This document shows, one piece after another, positions 42,391 through 51,929 of a DNA stretch of 64,000 nucleotides (position 1 is the first letter of the stretch; each line of letters opens with the position of its first letter). The translations under genes and the position numbers were made by a program. The stretch spans positions 868,001 through 932,000 of the forward strand of contig NZ_JACFYZ010000001.1 of the NCBI RefSeq assembly GCF_015712065.1, read 5' to 3'. Origin of the DNA: Ectopseudomonas chengduensis. GTDB lineage: Bacteria > Pseudomonadota > Gammaproteobacteria > Pseudomonadales > Pseudomonadaceae. The notes below the pieces were generated by a model. That model saw only the letters and a list, made by a program, of their open reading frames with translations. It had not been told where the DNA came from and did no database searches.

Positions 42391-43494
42391 CTACAGATCC
42401 GCCAGCGGATGTTCGCCGTCCCAGGCCGGTGCGAAGTGCGCTTCGACCACGGCGGCGGGGATTGTGGCCACGTCCGGCCAGTGCCAATGTGGCGTCTGGT
42501 CCTTGTCGATCAGGCGGGCGCGCACGCCTTCGGGGAATTCCGGGTGGCGGCAGCAGTTCAGGCTCATGGCGTACTCCATGCGAAACACTTCGGCCAGCGA
42601 CAGGTGCCGCGCGCGGCGGATCTGCTCCCAGACCAGGTGCGCGGTCAGCGGGCAGCCATGGGCCAGGGTCTTGGCGGCGCGGGCGAGCGGGGCGTCGTCA
42701 TCCGCCTGCAGGGCGCTGATGGCATGAACGGCGGCGGGCAGGTCGGCGACGTCGAGCAGCTCGTCGATACGCTCGCGGTGCGGCAACCATTGGGCCGCCG
42801 GCCGCTCGCTGCGCGCTTCGTTCTCCAGCGCGCGCAGCAGGCTGTGCAGCTGCGCCGCGGGTTGTTCGCGCCAGTTCAGTTGCACCAGGCCTTCGAGCAG
42901 GGCGTCCTGCTGGTCGTCGCGCAGGCAGCGGTCGGCCAGGTTCAGGTCCAGCGCATCGCGGGCATTGATGCTGGCGGCGGTGAGGCCAAGGAACAGGCCC
43001 AGGCGCCCCGGCAGGCGAGCGAGGAACCAGCTGCCGCCGACATCCGGGTACAGGCCGATATTGATTTCCGGCATGCCCAGGCGGCTGCTCGGGGTGACGA
43101 TACGGATACCGGCGCCCTGCATCAGGCCCATGCCGCCGCCCAGCACATGGCCGTGGGCCCAGCAGATGAAGGGCTTGGGGTAGGTGTGGATGCGATGATC
43201 GAGGCGATATTCGTCGGCGAAGAATCGTCGTGCCAGGGCCGGTATTTCGCCTGGCTGTTCGCGACACTGATTGACCAGTTGCACGACATCGCCGCCGGCG
43301 CAGAAGGCCTTGGGGCCGTTGCCGCGCAGCATCACGCAGGCGATGGTCGGGTCTTCTGCCCAGGCCTTCAGGCGTTCGTCGAGTGCTTCGATCATCGGCA
43401 AGGAGAGGGCGTTGAGGCTCTTCTCCGCATCCAGGCTGGCGATGCCGATGCGGTAGCCATGCAGGCTGGGGCGTTCTTCGAATTGCAGGTTCAT
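42391..43494 (-). CDS. 3-hydroxyisobutyryl-CoA hydrolase
   Basis: The 367-residue crotonase-fold protein is longer than enoyl-CoA hydratases and has the HIBYL-CoA hydrolase features GNGPKAFCAGGDVVQL, HGHVLGGGMGLM and MPEINIGLYPDVGGSWFL, plus a C-terminal DKDQTPHWHW segment. It releases 3-hydroxyisobutyrate from its CoA ester before MmsB acts. The start ATG 43494 fits the family length. The gap to the preceding hydratase gene (43495-43653) contains a GTAGGGTGGA-type inverted repeat and a REP-like pair GAGCAGAGCT. Confidence 0.9.
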   Translation of the reverse strand: MNLQFEERPSLHGYRIGIASLDAEKSLNALSLPMIEALDERLKAWAEDPTIACVMLRGNGPKAFCAGGDVVQLVNQCREQPGEIPALARRFFADEYRLDHRIHTYPKPFICWAHGHVLGGGMGLMQGAGIRIVTPSSRLGMPEINIGLYPDVGGSWFLARLPGRLGLFLGLTAASINARDALDLNLADRCLRDDQQDALLEGLVQLNWREQPAAQLHSLLRALENEARSERPAAQWLPHRERIDELLDVADLPAAVHAISALQADDDAPLARAAKTLAHGCPLTAHLVWEQIRRARHLSLAEVFRMEYAMSLNCCRHPEFPEGVRARLIDKDQTPHWHWPDVATIPAAVVEAHFAPAWDGEHPLADL

Positions 43495-43653
43495 AGGGGC
43501 TTCCTGCGTAGGGTGGATGACGGTTTATCCATCCACCTTACGGGTTTGTGGTGGACGTAAAAGCCGACGTCCACCCTACGGGACGGTAGGAGCGAGCTCT
43601 GCTCGCGAAAAGATGACGTCGCCTGATTCGCGAGCAGAGCTAGCTTCCAGGAT
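43495..43653. repeat. inverted repeats between the hydratase and hydrolase genes
   Basis: CGTAGGGTGGATGACGG near 43507 pairs loosely with CGTCCACCCTACGGG near 43569, and AGCGAGCTCTGCTCGCGAA (43592-43610) pairs with TTCGCGAGCAGAGCTAGCT (43627-43645). These stems lie inside the operon. Confidence 0.6.
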
Positions 43654-44472
43654 TTATTTGTTGCGCCACTGCGGGTCGCGTTTTTCCAGAAAGGCGTTGA
43701 CGCCCTCGCGGGTGTCGTCGGCATCGAACAGATCGACGAAGCGCTCGCGTTCCTCCGGCAGCCAGGTATTGGCACCACGCTCACGGGCACCCTGGATCAG
43801 TGGTTTGATGGTACGTACCGCTACCGGGCTTTGCCGCGCCACCTTGGATGCCAGCAGCAGTGCGGTGCCACGGGCTTCGCCGGTGTCCACCACCTGCTCG
43901 ATCAGACCGATGCGCAGGGCGGTTTCGGCGTCGATGCGTTCACCGCAGAGGATCATGCGCTTGGCCCAGCCTTCGCCGACCAGCCAGGGCAGGGCCTGGG
44001 TGCCACCGGCGCAGGGCAACAGACCCACGGAGGCTTCCGGCAGGGCCATTTGTGCCTGGCGTTCGGCGATGCGGAGGTCGCAGGCCAGCGCGCACTCCAG
44101 GCCGCCGCCCATGGCGTAGCCGTTGATCGCGGCGATGGACACGCCGCGGAAATCGCGCAGGGTTTCGAAGGCCTCGCCAAAGCGTCGGGCCATCTCGCGG
44201 GCACGGGCCTTGTCACCATCGGCGAACATGTTCAGGTCGGCACCGGCGGAAAAGAACTTCGGCCCCTGGCCGGTCACCACCAGAGCGTACACCTCGTCGT
44301 CACGGTTGAGGTGCTCGACCACCTGCTTGAGACCGATCAGCGAGTCGCGGTCCCAGGTGTTGGCCGGTGGATGGTTGATGGTGATCAGCGCGGTGTGGCC
44401 GTGCTTCTCCACGGTGAGCTTGTGGGTCAGGTCGAAGATGCCGGATTTATAGGTTTCGATTGCAGTGCTCAT
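43654..44472 (-). CDS. enoyl-CoA hydratase (methacrylyl-CoA hydration in valine degradation)
   Basis: The 272-residue crotonase-fold enzyme has ITINHPPANTWDRDSL, the oxyanion region FFSAGADLNMF and GYAMGGGLECALACDLRIA, and a catalytic Glu in MALPEASVGLLP. From its place between the acyl-CoA dehydrogenase and the 3-hydroxyisobutyryl-CoA hydrolase genes it should hydrate methacrylyl-CoA. ATG 44472 follows GAGGA. It lies 54 bases after the dehydrogenase gene. Confidence 0.88.
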   Translation of the reverse strand: MSTAIETYKSGIFDLTHKLTVEKHGHTALITINHPPANTWDRDSLIGLKQVVEHLNRDDEVYALVVTGQGPKFFSAGADLNMFADGDKARAREMARRFGEAFETLRDFRGVSIAAINGYAMGGGLECALACDLRIAERQAQMALPEASVGLLPCAGGTQALPWLVGEGWAKRMILCGERIDAETALRIGLIEQVVDTGEARGTALLLASKVARQSPVAVRTIKPLIQGARERGANTWLPEERERFVDLFDADDTREGVNAFLEKRDPQWRNK

Positions 44473-44526
44473 AGCATTCCTCGTCAATGTTCGCCCCTCT
44501 CCCATTGATAGGAGAGGGGAAAACGG

Positions 44527-45690
44527 TTACAGCAGGCGATCGAGCATGCCGCCCTGCAGGAGCAGGCGGCGGGCGACGATCACCCGCATGATCTCGTTGG
44601 TGCCTTCCAGTATCTGGTGCACGCGGGCGTCGCGTACCCAGCGTTCCAGCGGATAGTCATTCAGATAGCCGTAGCCACCATGCAGTTGCAGCGCCTCGTT
44701 GCACACGTCGAAGCACTGGTCGGTGGCGAAGCGCTTGGCCATGGCGCAGTACAGGCTGGCCTCGCCGTGGCCATGGTCGAGCTTGTGCGCGGCCAGGCGC
44801 ACCATCTGCCGGCTGGCGGTGAGGGCGGTGAGCATGTCGGCCAGCTTGAATTGCAAAGCCTGGAACTCGCTGAGCGCCTTGCCGAACTGCTTGCGTTCTT
44901 CTACGTAGCGCAGGCTTTGCTGCAGCGCTGCCTGGGCCGCACCGAGCGAGCAGCTGGCGATATTCAGACGCCCACCATCGAGGCCCTTCATGGCGTAGAC
45001 GAAGCCTTCGCCTTCCGGGCCAATGCGGTGGCTGGCAGGGATGCGCACACCGTCAAAAGTGATGGTGCGGGTCGGCTGCGCCTTCCAGCCCATCTTGTCC
45101 TCGTTGCGTCCGTAACGTACGCCGGGCGCATCGGCAGGTACCAGGAAGCAGGAAATACCCTTGGCACCATCCTCGCCGGTGCGCGCCATGACGATCAGTA
45201 CCTGCGTGCTTCCCGCACCGGAGATAAAGCACTTGCTGCCATCGATCACGTAGTCGTCGCCGTCGCGCCGCGCGCGGGTGCGCAGGTGGGCGGCATCGGA
45301 GCCGGCGTCCGGTTCGGTGAGGCAGTAGGAGGCCAGCGACTGGCCGTTGATCAGCCCCGGCAACCAGGCATCCTTAAGCGCCTGGTCGGCGAAGCTGGCG
45401 AGCATCCAGGTGGCCATGTTGTGGATGGTCAGGTAGGCGGTGGTGGCCACGCAGCCGGCCGCCAGTTGTTCGAAAATCAGTGAGCTGGACAGCCTGGACA
45501 AGCCCAGGCCGCCATCCTCTTCGCGCAGATACAGGGCCAGGTAGCCCTGTTCGGCAGCACGGCGAATCACCTCGACGGGGAAGTGCTGCTCGCGATCCCA
45601 CTCGGCGGCGTGGGGCGTCAGCTCCCGCGCGGCGAAGGCGCGGGCGCTGTCGGTCAGAAGGCGTTGTTCATCACTGAGTTCGAAGTCCAT
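44527..45690 (-). CDS. acyl-CoA dehydrogenase (isobutyryl-CoA type)
   Basis: The 387-residue flavoenzyme has CLTEPDAGSDAAHLRTRA, KCFISGAGSTQVLIVMAR and the C-terminal GYGYLNDYPLERWVRDA plus QILEGTNEIMRVIVAR, where the Glu of EGTNE is the likely catalytic base. The context (mmsA, hydratase, hydrolase, mmsB) makes isobutyryl-CoA the expected substrate. It lies 6 bases after the binding-protein gene, so the two are co-transcribed. Confidence 0.9.
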   Translation of the reverse strand: MDFELSDEQRLLTDSARAFAARELTPHAAEWDREQHFPVEVIRRAAEQGYLALYLREEDGGLGLSRLSSSLIFEQLAAGCVATTAYLTIHNMATWMLASFADQALKDAWLPGLINGQSLASYCLTEPDAGSDAAHLRTRARRDGDDYVIDGSKCFISGAGSTQVLIVMARTGEDGAKGISCFLVPADAPGVRYGRNEDKMGWKAQPTRTITFDGVRIPASHRIGPEGEGFVYAMKGLDGGRLNIASCSLGAAQAALQQSLRYVEERKQFGKALSEFQALQFKLADMLTALTASRQMVRLAAHKLDHGHGEASLYCAMAKRFATDQCFDVCNEALQLHGGYGYLNDYPLERWVRDARVHQILEGTNEIMRVIVARRLLLQGGMLDRLL

Positions 45691-45696
45691 GGCATC

Positions 45697-46944
45697 TCAT
45701 TGCAAGGTCAGGGGTTGGCCACCAGCGCGGCGCTCGGCCTGCCACTCGGCGAGGCTGGGCAGCGCGCTGCTGGCATCGAGGCGGTCGACGATTTCGAAGT
45801 AGTCCTGCTTGAGCGGGTCCTTGAGTACTTCGTCGCGCGGCTTGACCTTTACCGCGTAGACCGTCTGCAGATTCTGGTGGTCGAAGGCACGCCATTGCTG
45901 TTCGTCTTTGAGCAAGGTGTAGCGGTAGCCTTCCAGCGCCTTGATCAGCGCTTCGCTGTCGAGGCTCTTGGCTCGCGTAGCGGCGTCGGCCCACTGTTGA
46001 ACGATGCTGTAGGCCGAGGCGGCGGAGCTGGATGGGTACATCTCGTAGCGGGTCTTGAAGGCTTCGACGAAGGCTTGGCCACGCGCGGATTTTTCCAGCG
46101 CCGGCACGCGCCAGGTCCAGGGCTCGGTGCCGATCACGCCTGCCATCAGGTTGGGACCGGCCTGTTCGACCATGCTCTGGGTCAGGTTCGGCGCGACGAT
46201 CTGCATGCGTTCTGTCAGGCCAAGATCCTTGGCGACGCGCATGGCACGCACCAGATCCTCGCCGAACAGCACCAGAGCGAGGATCTCGGCGTTGCTGGCA
46301 GCGGCCTGGGTCAGCGCGTCCTGATAGTCGGCCAGGCGCGCACCCGGGAAGGGGATGCGTACGCTGGCGTGCTGGGCGGCATTGTCGGTGGCGGTGGCCT
46401 GGCGCAGCGACGCCTCGCTGGTGTGGCCCCAGGTGTAGTCGGCGGTGACATAGAAGTAGCGCTTGTTCGGCAGGGTCTTGCTCAGGTATTGGCCGAGTAC
46501 CTTGGCGCTCATCCAGGCGTTGTTGCACTCGCGAAACATGTAGCGATGGCCATCCTTGCCGGTGGTGTCGTTGGAGTAGGTGAGAGTGCCGAAGTACAGC
46601 AGACCATGCTGCCTGGCACGCTTGCCGGCGGCGATGGCGACCGCGCTGGAGGAGCCGCCGAAGAGCATCGCCGCGCCCTCGGCGGCCAGCTTGTCGACGT
46701 TCTTCTCGGCCTTGGCCGGACGCGAGGCGGTGTCCTTGCTGGACAGGCGCAAGGGCCGCCCCAGCACACCGCCGGCGGCGTTGATTTCATCGATGGCCAG
46801 CAGGGCTCCACGCATCTGCGCCAATCCCTCCTCCTTGTATGGTCCGGTGCGCGGATAGTTGAGGCCGAGGGTGATCGGCTCGGCAGCCTGCGCACAGGCG
46901 GTAAGTGCGGCCCACAGGGCCAGCGTGGCGGACAGTTGGCGCAT
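45697..46944 (-). CDS. periplasmic branched-chain amino acid-type binding protein in the mms cluster
   Basis: The 415-residue protein has a signal peptide (MRQLSATLALWAALTACAQA). It belongs to the Peripla_BP_6 (LivJ/K-like) family: ITLGLNYPRTGPYKEEGLA, AIDEINAAGGVLGRPL and LFGGSSSAVAIAAGKRARQ. No permease or ATPase gene stands beside it. It may deliver a valine-pathway intermediate to another Liv-type transporter, such as the one at 53.7-58.6 kb, or act as a sensor. The gap before it (46945-47041) holds no gene. Confidence 0.87.
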   Translation of the reverse strand: MRQLSATLALWAALTACAQAAEPITLGLNYPRTGPYKEEGLAQMRGALLAIDEINAAGGVLGRPLRLSSKDTASRPAKAEKNVDKLAAEGAAMLFGGSSSAVAIAAGKRARQHGLLYFGTLTYSNDTTGKDGHRYMFRECNNAWMSAKVLGQYLSKTLPNKRYFYVTADYTWGHTSEASLRQATATDNAAQHASVRIPFPGARLADYQDALTQAAASNAEILALVLFGEDLVRAMRVAKDLGLTERMQIVAPNLTQSMVEQAGPNLMAGVIGTEPWTWRVPALEKSARGQAFVEAFKTRYEMYPSSSAASAYSIVQQWADAATRAKSLDSEALIKALEGYRYTLLKDEQQWRAFDHQNLQTVYAVKVKPRDEVLKDPLKQDYFEIVDRLDASSALPSLAEWQAERRAGGQPLTLQ

Positions 46945-47041
46945 TGCAGTTCTCCTTGTTTTTGTTCTGCAGAGAACTGTTTTACGCCGCTCGTCCAGTT
47001 CGAGTGATCGTCTATTAGTCTAAGAAACGCTCACCCAGTTC

Positions 47042-48538
47042 TCATTTCAGCTGAATAGTCATGTTCGGGCCATCGCCGAGCGGCGTGTCATCGAACCAGC
47101 GGCTGGTCACCGTCTTGGTCTCGGTATAGAAACGCACCGCCTGCTTGCCATAGGCGTGCAGGTCGCCGTAGAACGAGCCCTTCCAGCCGGTGAAGGAAAA
47201 GAATGGCAGCGGCACCGGAATCGGTACATTGATGCCCACCTGGCCGACTTCAATCGCATGCTGGAAATGCCGCGCAGCGCCGCCGGAGCGGGTGAACAGG
47301 CTGGTGCCGTTGCCGTAAGGGCTGGCGTTGACCAGTGCGATGGCCTCTTCCAGGGTGTCGACCTGCATGCACACCAGCACCGGGCCGAAGATCTCCTCGC
47401 GGTACAGGCCCATCTTCGTCGTCACGCCACGGAACAGCGTCGGCCCGACCCAGTTGCCATTCGGATACCCCTCCACCGTGCACTGCGAACCGTCGAGCAG
47501 GCACTCGGCGCCTTCTGCCTTGCCCTGTTCGATCAGGCGCAGCACGCGCTGGCGTGCCTGCGGGCTGATCAGCGGGCCGTAGGCGGCGCCGCTGTCCTGC
47601 CAGTGGCCGGGACGCAGTGCGGCCATCTGCTCGGCCAGTTCATCGATCCACTGTTTCGATTTGCCGACGAACACCGCCACGCTGATCGCCATGCAGCGCT
47701 GCCCGGCGGCGCCGCAACTGGCACCGAGCAGGTTGCTGAGCACCTGATCCTTCGGTGCGTCAGGCATGATCACCATATGGTTCTTGGCCCCGGCGAAGGC
47801 TTGCACCCGTTTCAAATGCTGGGTACCGGTGCGATAGACGTGCTGGCCCACCGTCACCGAACCGACGAAGGACACCGCGCGCACCAGCGGGTGCACCAGC
47901 AGCGCATCGACCTGCTCGCGGCCGCCATGCAGCACCTGCAGTACGCCGGCTGGTGCGCCGGCCTCGAGGAACAGTTCAGCCAGACGATTGGGCGTCATCG
48001 GGTCCTGTTCCGAGGGTTTGAGAATGAAGGTATTGCCGCAGGCGATGGCCAGCGGAAACATCCACAACGGAATCATCGCCGGGAAGTTGAACGGGGTGAT
48101 GCCGACGCACACGCCCAGTGGTTGGATCCAACTGGCGGTGTCGATCTCGCGGGCGACGTTTTCCACCGTCTCGCCCATCATCAGGCTGGCGATATTGGCG
48201 GCGTGTTCGGCCACTTCGATGCCGCGCCAGACGTCGCCCTTGGCATCGGCGAAGGTCTTGCCGGTTTCCGCCGCGAGAATCTCCGCCAGCTCGTCGTGGT
48301 GTTCCTTGAGCAGGTGCTGGTAGCGCAGCATCAGGCGGGCGCGCTCCGATACCGGTACTTCGCGCCAGGCGAGGAAGGCTTTCTGCGCACTGGCCACTGC
48401 GGCCTCGATTTCCTCGGCAGTGGCTTTGGGGGCGAGGGCGATCACTTCCTGGGTGGCCGGGTCGGTGACTTCGATCAGCTCACGAGCCTGGCTGGTTTGC
48501 CATTGGCCGTCGATCAGTTGCGGTAGCGTGCGGGGCAT
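47042..48538 (-). CDS. mmsA: methylmalonate-semialdehyde dehydrogenase MmsA
   Basis: The 498-residue CoA-acylating aldehyde dehydrogenase has [23 protein letters not shown] cofactor motif [19 protein letters not shown], the Glu-replaced region typical of MMSDH, the catalytic Cys in [18 protein letters not shown] and the late motif [13 protein letters not shown]. It turns methylmalonate semialdehyde into propionyl-CoA, the last step of this valine branch. ATG 48538 follows AGGAGG. It heads the cluster and is divergent from the AraC-type regulator. Confidence 0.95.
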   Translation of the reverse strand: MPRTLPQLIDGQWQTSQARELIEVTDPATQEVIALAPKATAEEIEAAVASAQKAFLAWREVPVSERARLMLRYQHLLKEHHDELAEILAAETGKTFADAKGDVWRGIEVAEHAANIASLMMGETVENVAREIDTASWIQPLGVCVGITPFNFPAMIPLWMFPLAIACGNTFILKPSEQDPMTPNRLAELFLEAGAPAGVLQVLHGGREQVDALLVHPLVRAVSFVGSVTVGQHVYRTGTQHLKRVQAFAGAKNHMVIMPDAPKDQVLSNLLGASCGAAGQRCMAISVAVFVGKSKQWIDELAEQMAALRPGHWQDSGAAYGPLISPQARQRVLRLIEQGKAEGAECLLDGSQCTVEGYPNGNWVGPTLFRGVTTKMGLYREEIFGPVLVCMQVDTLEEAIALVNASPYGNGTSLFTRSGGAARHFQHAIEVGQVGINVPIPVPLPFFSFTGWKGSFYGDLHAYGKQAVRFYTETKTVTSRWFDDTPLGDGPNMTIQLK

Positions 48539-48661
48539 GGTCGCCTCCTGTTGTTCTTGTATGGGCTCTTTATAGCCATTCGATGTCCGCTTGTGGATTG
48601 ACGATCTTGGTCTTGGGATGGACGATCTTGTCATTCGATCAGAATGCAAAGGAGTGATGCA

Positions 48662-49543
48662 GTGGGGATGCGGGTGGAAACCTCCAATTGGCCGTTGCCC
48701 GTCGGTGGGCAGCGCTTCATCACCCCGCCGCGCCTGCGCCGTTTGCTGGCACGCCATGCTTTGAGCACCGGGTGCTATCCCTTGGCCATCGGCTTCTACC
48801 CGGAAGCGGCCGGGCACCAGATGCGACGCCTGCAACCTGACGATCATCTGCTGATCTATTGCCGCTCAGGAAGTGGTTGGCTGGAAGTAGCGAATGGACG
48901 ATTCGAGGTTGCCGCTGGCGATCTGCTGCTGCTGCCCAAGGATGCGCCGCATGCCTATGGCGCTGACCTGCATAACCCTTGGACGATCTACTGGGTGCAC
49001 TTCGACGGCAGCCTCAGCGAGGACTTCCTGCGTCTGCTGGGCGCGCAGACGCTGCGGCGTATCGGCGTGCAGCCCAGGTTGATCGGCGATTTCGAGGCGT
49101 TGCTGGGTTTACAGCGCCAGGGCCTCAACGTCTTGCCCTTCATCCATGCCGCGCACCGTTTGCAGGCGATGCTCAGCTCGCTGGCCGCGCTGCCGGCGCG
49201 GGTCAACCTCAAGTCCGGCCGCGTGCTGGATATCGAGGCGGTGCAGGCGGTGATGCGCGCACACCTGCACGGCAGCCTCAACCTCGATGAGCTGGCCGCA
49301 CAGTTCAAGCTGTCGCGCTTTCACTTCGCCAAGACCTACCGCGCGCTGACCGGCCATGCGCCGATCCAGGATTTCATCCAGTTGAAGATGGCCCTGGCCT
49401 GCCGCCTGCTCGACCGCGGGGATGCCGAAGTGCGTCAGGTCGCCGAGCAGCTTGGCTACGACGATCCCTATTACTTCTCACGGCTGTTTCGCAAGGTAGT
49501 GGGCATGGCGCCCAGTCATTACCGGGCGCTGCATCAGGGCTAG
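48662..49543 (+). CDS. mmsR: AraC-family regulator MmsR
   Basis: The 293-residue protein has an N-terminal cupin-like AraC_binding domain (about residues 25-165) and a C-terminal double helix-turn-helix ([40 protein letters not shown]). Divergent mmsR next to mmsA is the P. aeruginosa order, where MmsR activates the mms operon. GTG 48662 has AGGAG at seven bases and is favoured; ATG 48644 and ATG 48668 are in frame. Its stop TAG is formed by the CTAG end of a MITE. Confidence 0.87.
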   Translation: MGMRVETSNWPLPVGGQRFITPPRLRRLLARHALSTGCYPLAIGFYPEAAGHQMRRLQPDDHLLIYCRSGSGWLEVANGRFEVAAGDLLLLPKDAPHAYGADLHNPWTIYWVHFDGSLSEDFLRLLGAQTLRRIGVQPRLIGDFEALLGLQRQGLNVLPFIHAAHRLQAMLSSLAALPARVNLKSGRVLDIEAVQAVMRAHLHGSLNLDELAAQFKLSRFHFAKTYRALTGHAPIQDFIQLKMALACRLLDRGDAEVRQVAEQLGYDDPYYFSRLFRKVVGMAPSHYRALHQG

Positions 49544-49746
49544 CAGGCTGTTGAAAAACTACCTGCGTTGCCATTGCTGCGTTAAAAACAGCCTCGTGCG
49601 CGAGTCCGAGCTAGGCGCCCCCATCAAAATGCTCATTTACAACACGTAAAGTCGGACGCGACCCCGGTCGTTTTTCGGCTGTTTTTGCGGGGCCGCCATC
49701 GGTATTGCACTGGCTGCCTCGCCTACGTTTTTCAACGGCCTGCTAG
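49540..49746. mobile_element. MITE-like element with 20-bp terminal inverted repeats
   Basis: CTAGCAGGCTGTTGAAAAAC (49540-49559) and GTTTTTCAACGGCCTGCTAG (49727-49746) are complementary at 19 of 20 positions. The outer CTAG is itself palindromic and may be the target duplication. The 207-bp element has no coding capacity. Ends of this kind (GGCTGTTGAAAAA) are common in pseudomonad insertion sequences, so it is probably mobilised by such a transposase elsewhere. Confidence 0.8.
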
Positions 49747-49757
49747 TGGCGCGCCCG

Positions 49758-50171
49758 TTACACCCGCGCGATGGTCGCCAGGCCGGTGGCCACCAGCTTT
49801 TCCTGGCCATCCTTCAGGGCAAATACATCGGCTCGGCAGACTGCCTGGCGCTGCCCGGCCTTGAGCACTTCGGCGCGGCACAGCAGGCGTTCGCCGAGCG
49901 CCGGTGCGAGCAGGTTGAGCTTGTATTCGCTGGTGACCACATCGCCGACCATCGATGCTGCTGCCCAGGCGCAGCCGCTGTCGACCATGAAGCCGACCAC
50001 CGCGCCATGCATGTAGCCATGGTGCTGGCACAGGTCGGGACGGCTGCGCACCTGCAGGCTGACCCGGCCCGGCGCGAAGTCGAGCAACTCGGCGCCGAGC
50101 AACTGGGCGAAGGTGGAGTGGGCGAGCGCCTGTTCCAGGCGTTCACGGCTGATACCGTTCGAGTCGCTCAT
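49758..50171 (-). CDS. PaaI-family hotdog thioesterase
   Basis: The 137-residue hotdog-fold protein has the family signature HHGYMHGAVVGFMVDSGCAWAA (catalytic Asp in VDSG) and TSEYKLNLLAPALGERL. It is expected to cleave an acyl- or aryl-CoA thioester in the cytoplasm; the substrate is unknown. It stands alone between the MITE and the HDOD gene. Confidence 0.88.
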   Translation of the reverse strand: MSDSNGISRERLEQALAHSTFAQLLGAELLDFAPGRVSLQVRSRPDLCQHHGYMHGAVVGFMVDSGCAWAAASMVGDVVTSEYKLNLLAPALGERLLCRAEVLKAGQRQAVCRADVFALKDGQEKLVATGLATIARV

Positions 50172-50269
50172 ATGACCTCCTGCATGGTGCGGTGCAGAAG
50201 AGTCTCAACCTGCTCCAGAGGGCGGACAAGCTGCATCCATGTGCCTGATGAGGCTGCATAGCAGGCGCT

Positions 50270-51082
50270 TCAGGCGAGCAGACGCTTCCACAATTGCAGT
50301 TCGCCCGCCAGCTCCTGCCTCAGTTCGTCAAGCGGCTGCTCCAGCCCCAGTTTTGCCTGCGCCGGTAGCGGCCCCTGCAGCGTTTGGCTCGTCTGCAGGG
50401 CACTGGCGAGCAGGACCAGATCCGCCAGGTCGGCAGCGCCGTCATGCTCGCGTTGCCATTGACCAAAAAGGCGCGTGGATTCGATCACTGCCGAGGGCAG
50501 CTGCCAGCGCGTCAGGATCAGGGCGCCGAGATCACCGGACAGCTGATCGCATAGCTCGTGCAGCGTATCGCTCTCGCGCGGTACGTTCGGCCACTGCTCC
50601 AGCTCGGAAAGTAGTGGCAGGCTGCCAATGTCCTGTAGCAAGCCGCCGAGCATGGCGTCGTCCAGTGACATGCCCGTGCGCTGGGCCAGTACCGCGCAGT
50701 GGGCGGCGCGCTCCCTGGCACTGCGCCAACGAGTGCGAAATGCCTGCTGCAGCGCAGGTTCGGAACTGGTGAACAGGTTTTGCAGGCTGAAGCCCAACAC
50801 CAGGTCCGCCAGTTGGCGGGTACCAAGGCGGCTCAGCAGTTCACGCAGCGAACTACAGGAGCGCTCCCCGCGCAGCAGAGGGGTATTGGAGAACTGCATC
50901 AGGTACGCGGCCAGCGGCGGGTCGCCAGTTATCACGCGGGTCAGCTGTTCCAGCGAGGTGCGTGGGTCGTCCAACAGCTTTCTGATGCGGACGGCGGCTT
51001 CAGGCATCTGCGGAATCCTGGCTTCGCCCTTCAGGAAACGGTTGAGCAACGCCATGCGCAGGGTATCGGTAGAAGTGGGCAT
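50270..51082 (-). CDS. HDOD domain signalling protein
   Basis: The 270-residue protein has one HDOD domain spanning about residues 20-215 (IPQMPEAAVRIRKLLDDPRT, ITGDPPLAAYLMQFSNT, GGLLQDIGSLPLLSELE). The metal-binding HD pair of true HD phosphodiesterases is replaced (LQDIG in place of LHDIG). HDOD proteins act in bacterial signalling without known catalysis. The start ATG 51082 is preferred because the region upstream lacks domain similarity and runs towards ung; its ribosome site is weak. Confidence 0.83.
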   Translation of the reverse strand: MPTSTDTLRMALLNRFLKGEARIPQMPEAAVRIRKLLDDPRTSLEQLTRVITGDPPLAAYLMQFSNTPLLRGERSCSSLRELLSRLGTRQLADLVLGFSLQNLFTSSEPALQQAFRTRWRSARERAAHCAVLAQRTGMSLDDAMLGGLLQDIGSLPLLSELEQWPNVPRESDTLHELCDQLSGDLGALILTRWQLPSAVIESTRLFGQWQREHDGAADLADLVLLASALQTSQTLQGPLPAQAKLGLEQPLDELRQELAGELQLWKRLLA

Positions 51083-51220
51083 CGGCTTGGATTCATCGGT
51101 TGAGGCGATGCCAGAAAGGCTAGCAAAGCATCCTGCATGGCGCCGGCAAGCTCTTCCTTGACTTGCCTTGCGGCCTTCTCTAGCGTGCCTCCACTCGTTT
51201 TGTACCCGCAGGAAAACCGC

Positions 51221-51910
51221 ATGACCGACGATCGCATCAAGCTCGAAGCCAGCTGGAAACACGCGCTGCGTGAGGAGTTCGACAAGCCTTACATGAGCGA
51301 GCTGCGTGCGTTCCTGCAGGCGGAGAAGGCGGCCGGCAAGGAAATCTATCCGCCGGGCCCACTGATCTTCAATGCGCTCAACTCCACGCCGCTGGATCAG
51401 ATCAAGGTAGTGATCATCGGCCAGGACCCGTACCACGGCCCCGGTCAGGCACACGGCCTGTGCTTCTCGGTGCAGCCGGGCGTGCAGACGCCGCCGTCGC
51501 TGGTGAATATCTACAAAGAGCTCAAGCGCGACCTCAATATCGACATCCCCGCGCACGGCTACCTGCAGAGCTGGGCCGATCAGGGCGTGCTGCTGCTCAA
51601 CACCTCGCTGACGGTAGAGCGCGCCAACGCCGGCTCGCACGCGGGCAAGGGCTGGCAGTTGTTTACCGATCGGGTGATCGAAGTGGTCAGCGAGCATCAG
51701 CCCAAACTGGTGTTCCTGCTCTGGGGCAGCCACGCGCAGAGCAAACAGCGCCTGATCGACCCGACCAAGCACCTGGTGCTGCGTTCACCGCATCCGTCGC
51801 CGCTGTCGGCGCATCGCGGTTTCATCGGCAATGGCCATTTCAGTCGCTGCAACCAGTTCCTCAGCCAGAATGGCATGACGCCCATCGACTGGCGCTTACC
51901 GGCGCTCTAA
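51221..51910 (+). CDS. ung: uracil-DNA glycosylase
   Basis: The 229-residue family 1 enzyme has the catalytic water-activating motif [18 protein letters not shown] (Asp), the uracil-binding [10 protein letters not shown] (Asn) and the His loop [11 protein letters not shown]. It removes uracil from DNA in base excision repair. ATG 51221 follows AGGAAAA. Full length, monocistronic. Confidence 0.96.
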   Translation: MTDDRIKLEASWKHALREEFDKPYMSELRAFLQAEKAAGKEIYPPGPLIFNALNSTPLDQIKVVIIGQDPYHGPGQAHGLCFSVQPGVQTPPSLVNIYKELKRDLNIDIPAHGYLQSWADQGVLLLNTSLTVERANAGSHAGKGWQLFTDRVIEVVSEHQPKLVFLLWGSHAQSKQRLIDPTKHLVLRSPHPSPLSAHRGFIGNGHFSRCNQFLSQNGMTPIDWRLPAL

Positions 51911-51929
51911 GCCCGCTTCCGAGGCCTGC

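Noticed and set aside
43592..43645. A terminator splitting the valine operon
   Set aside because: The stems are REP-like with no T run, and the genes on both sides belong to one pathway on one strand.
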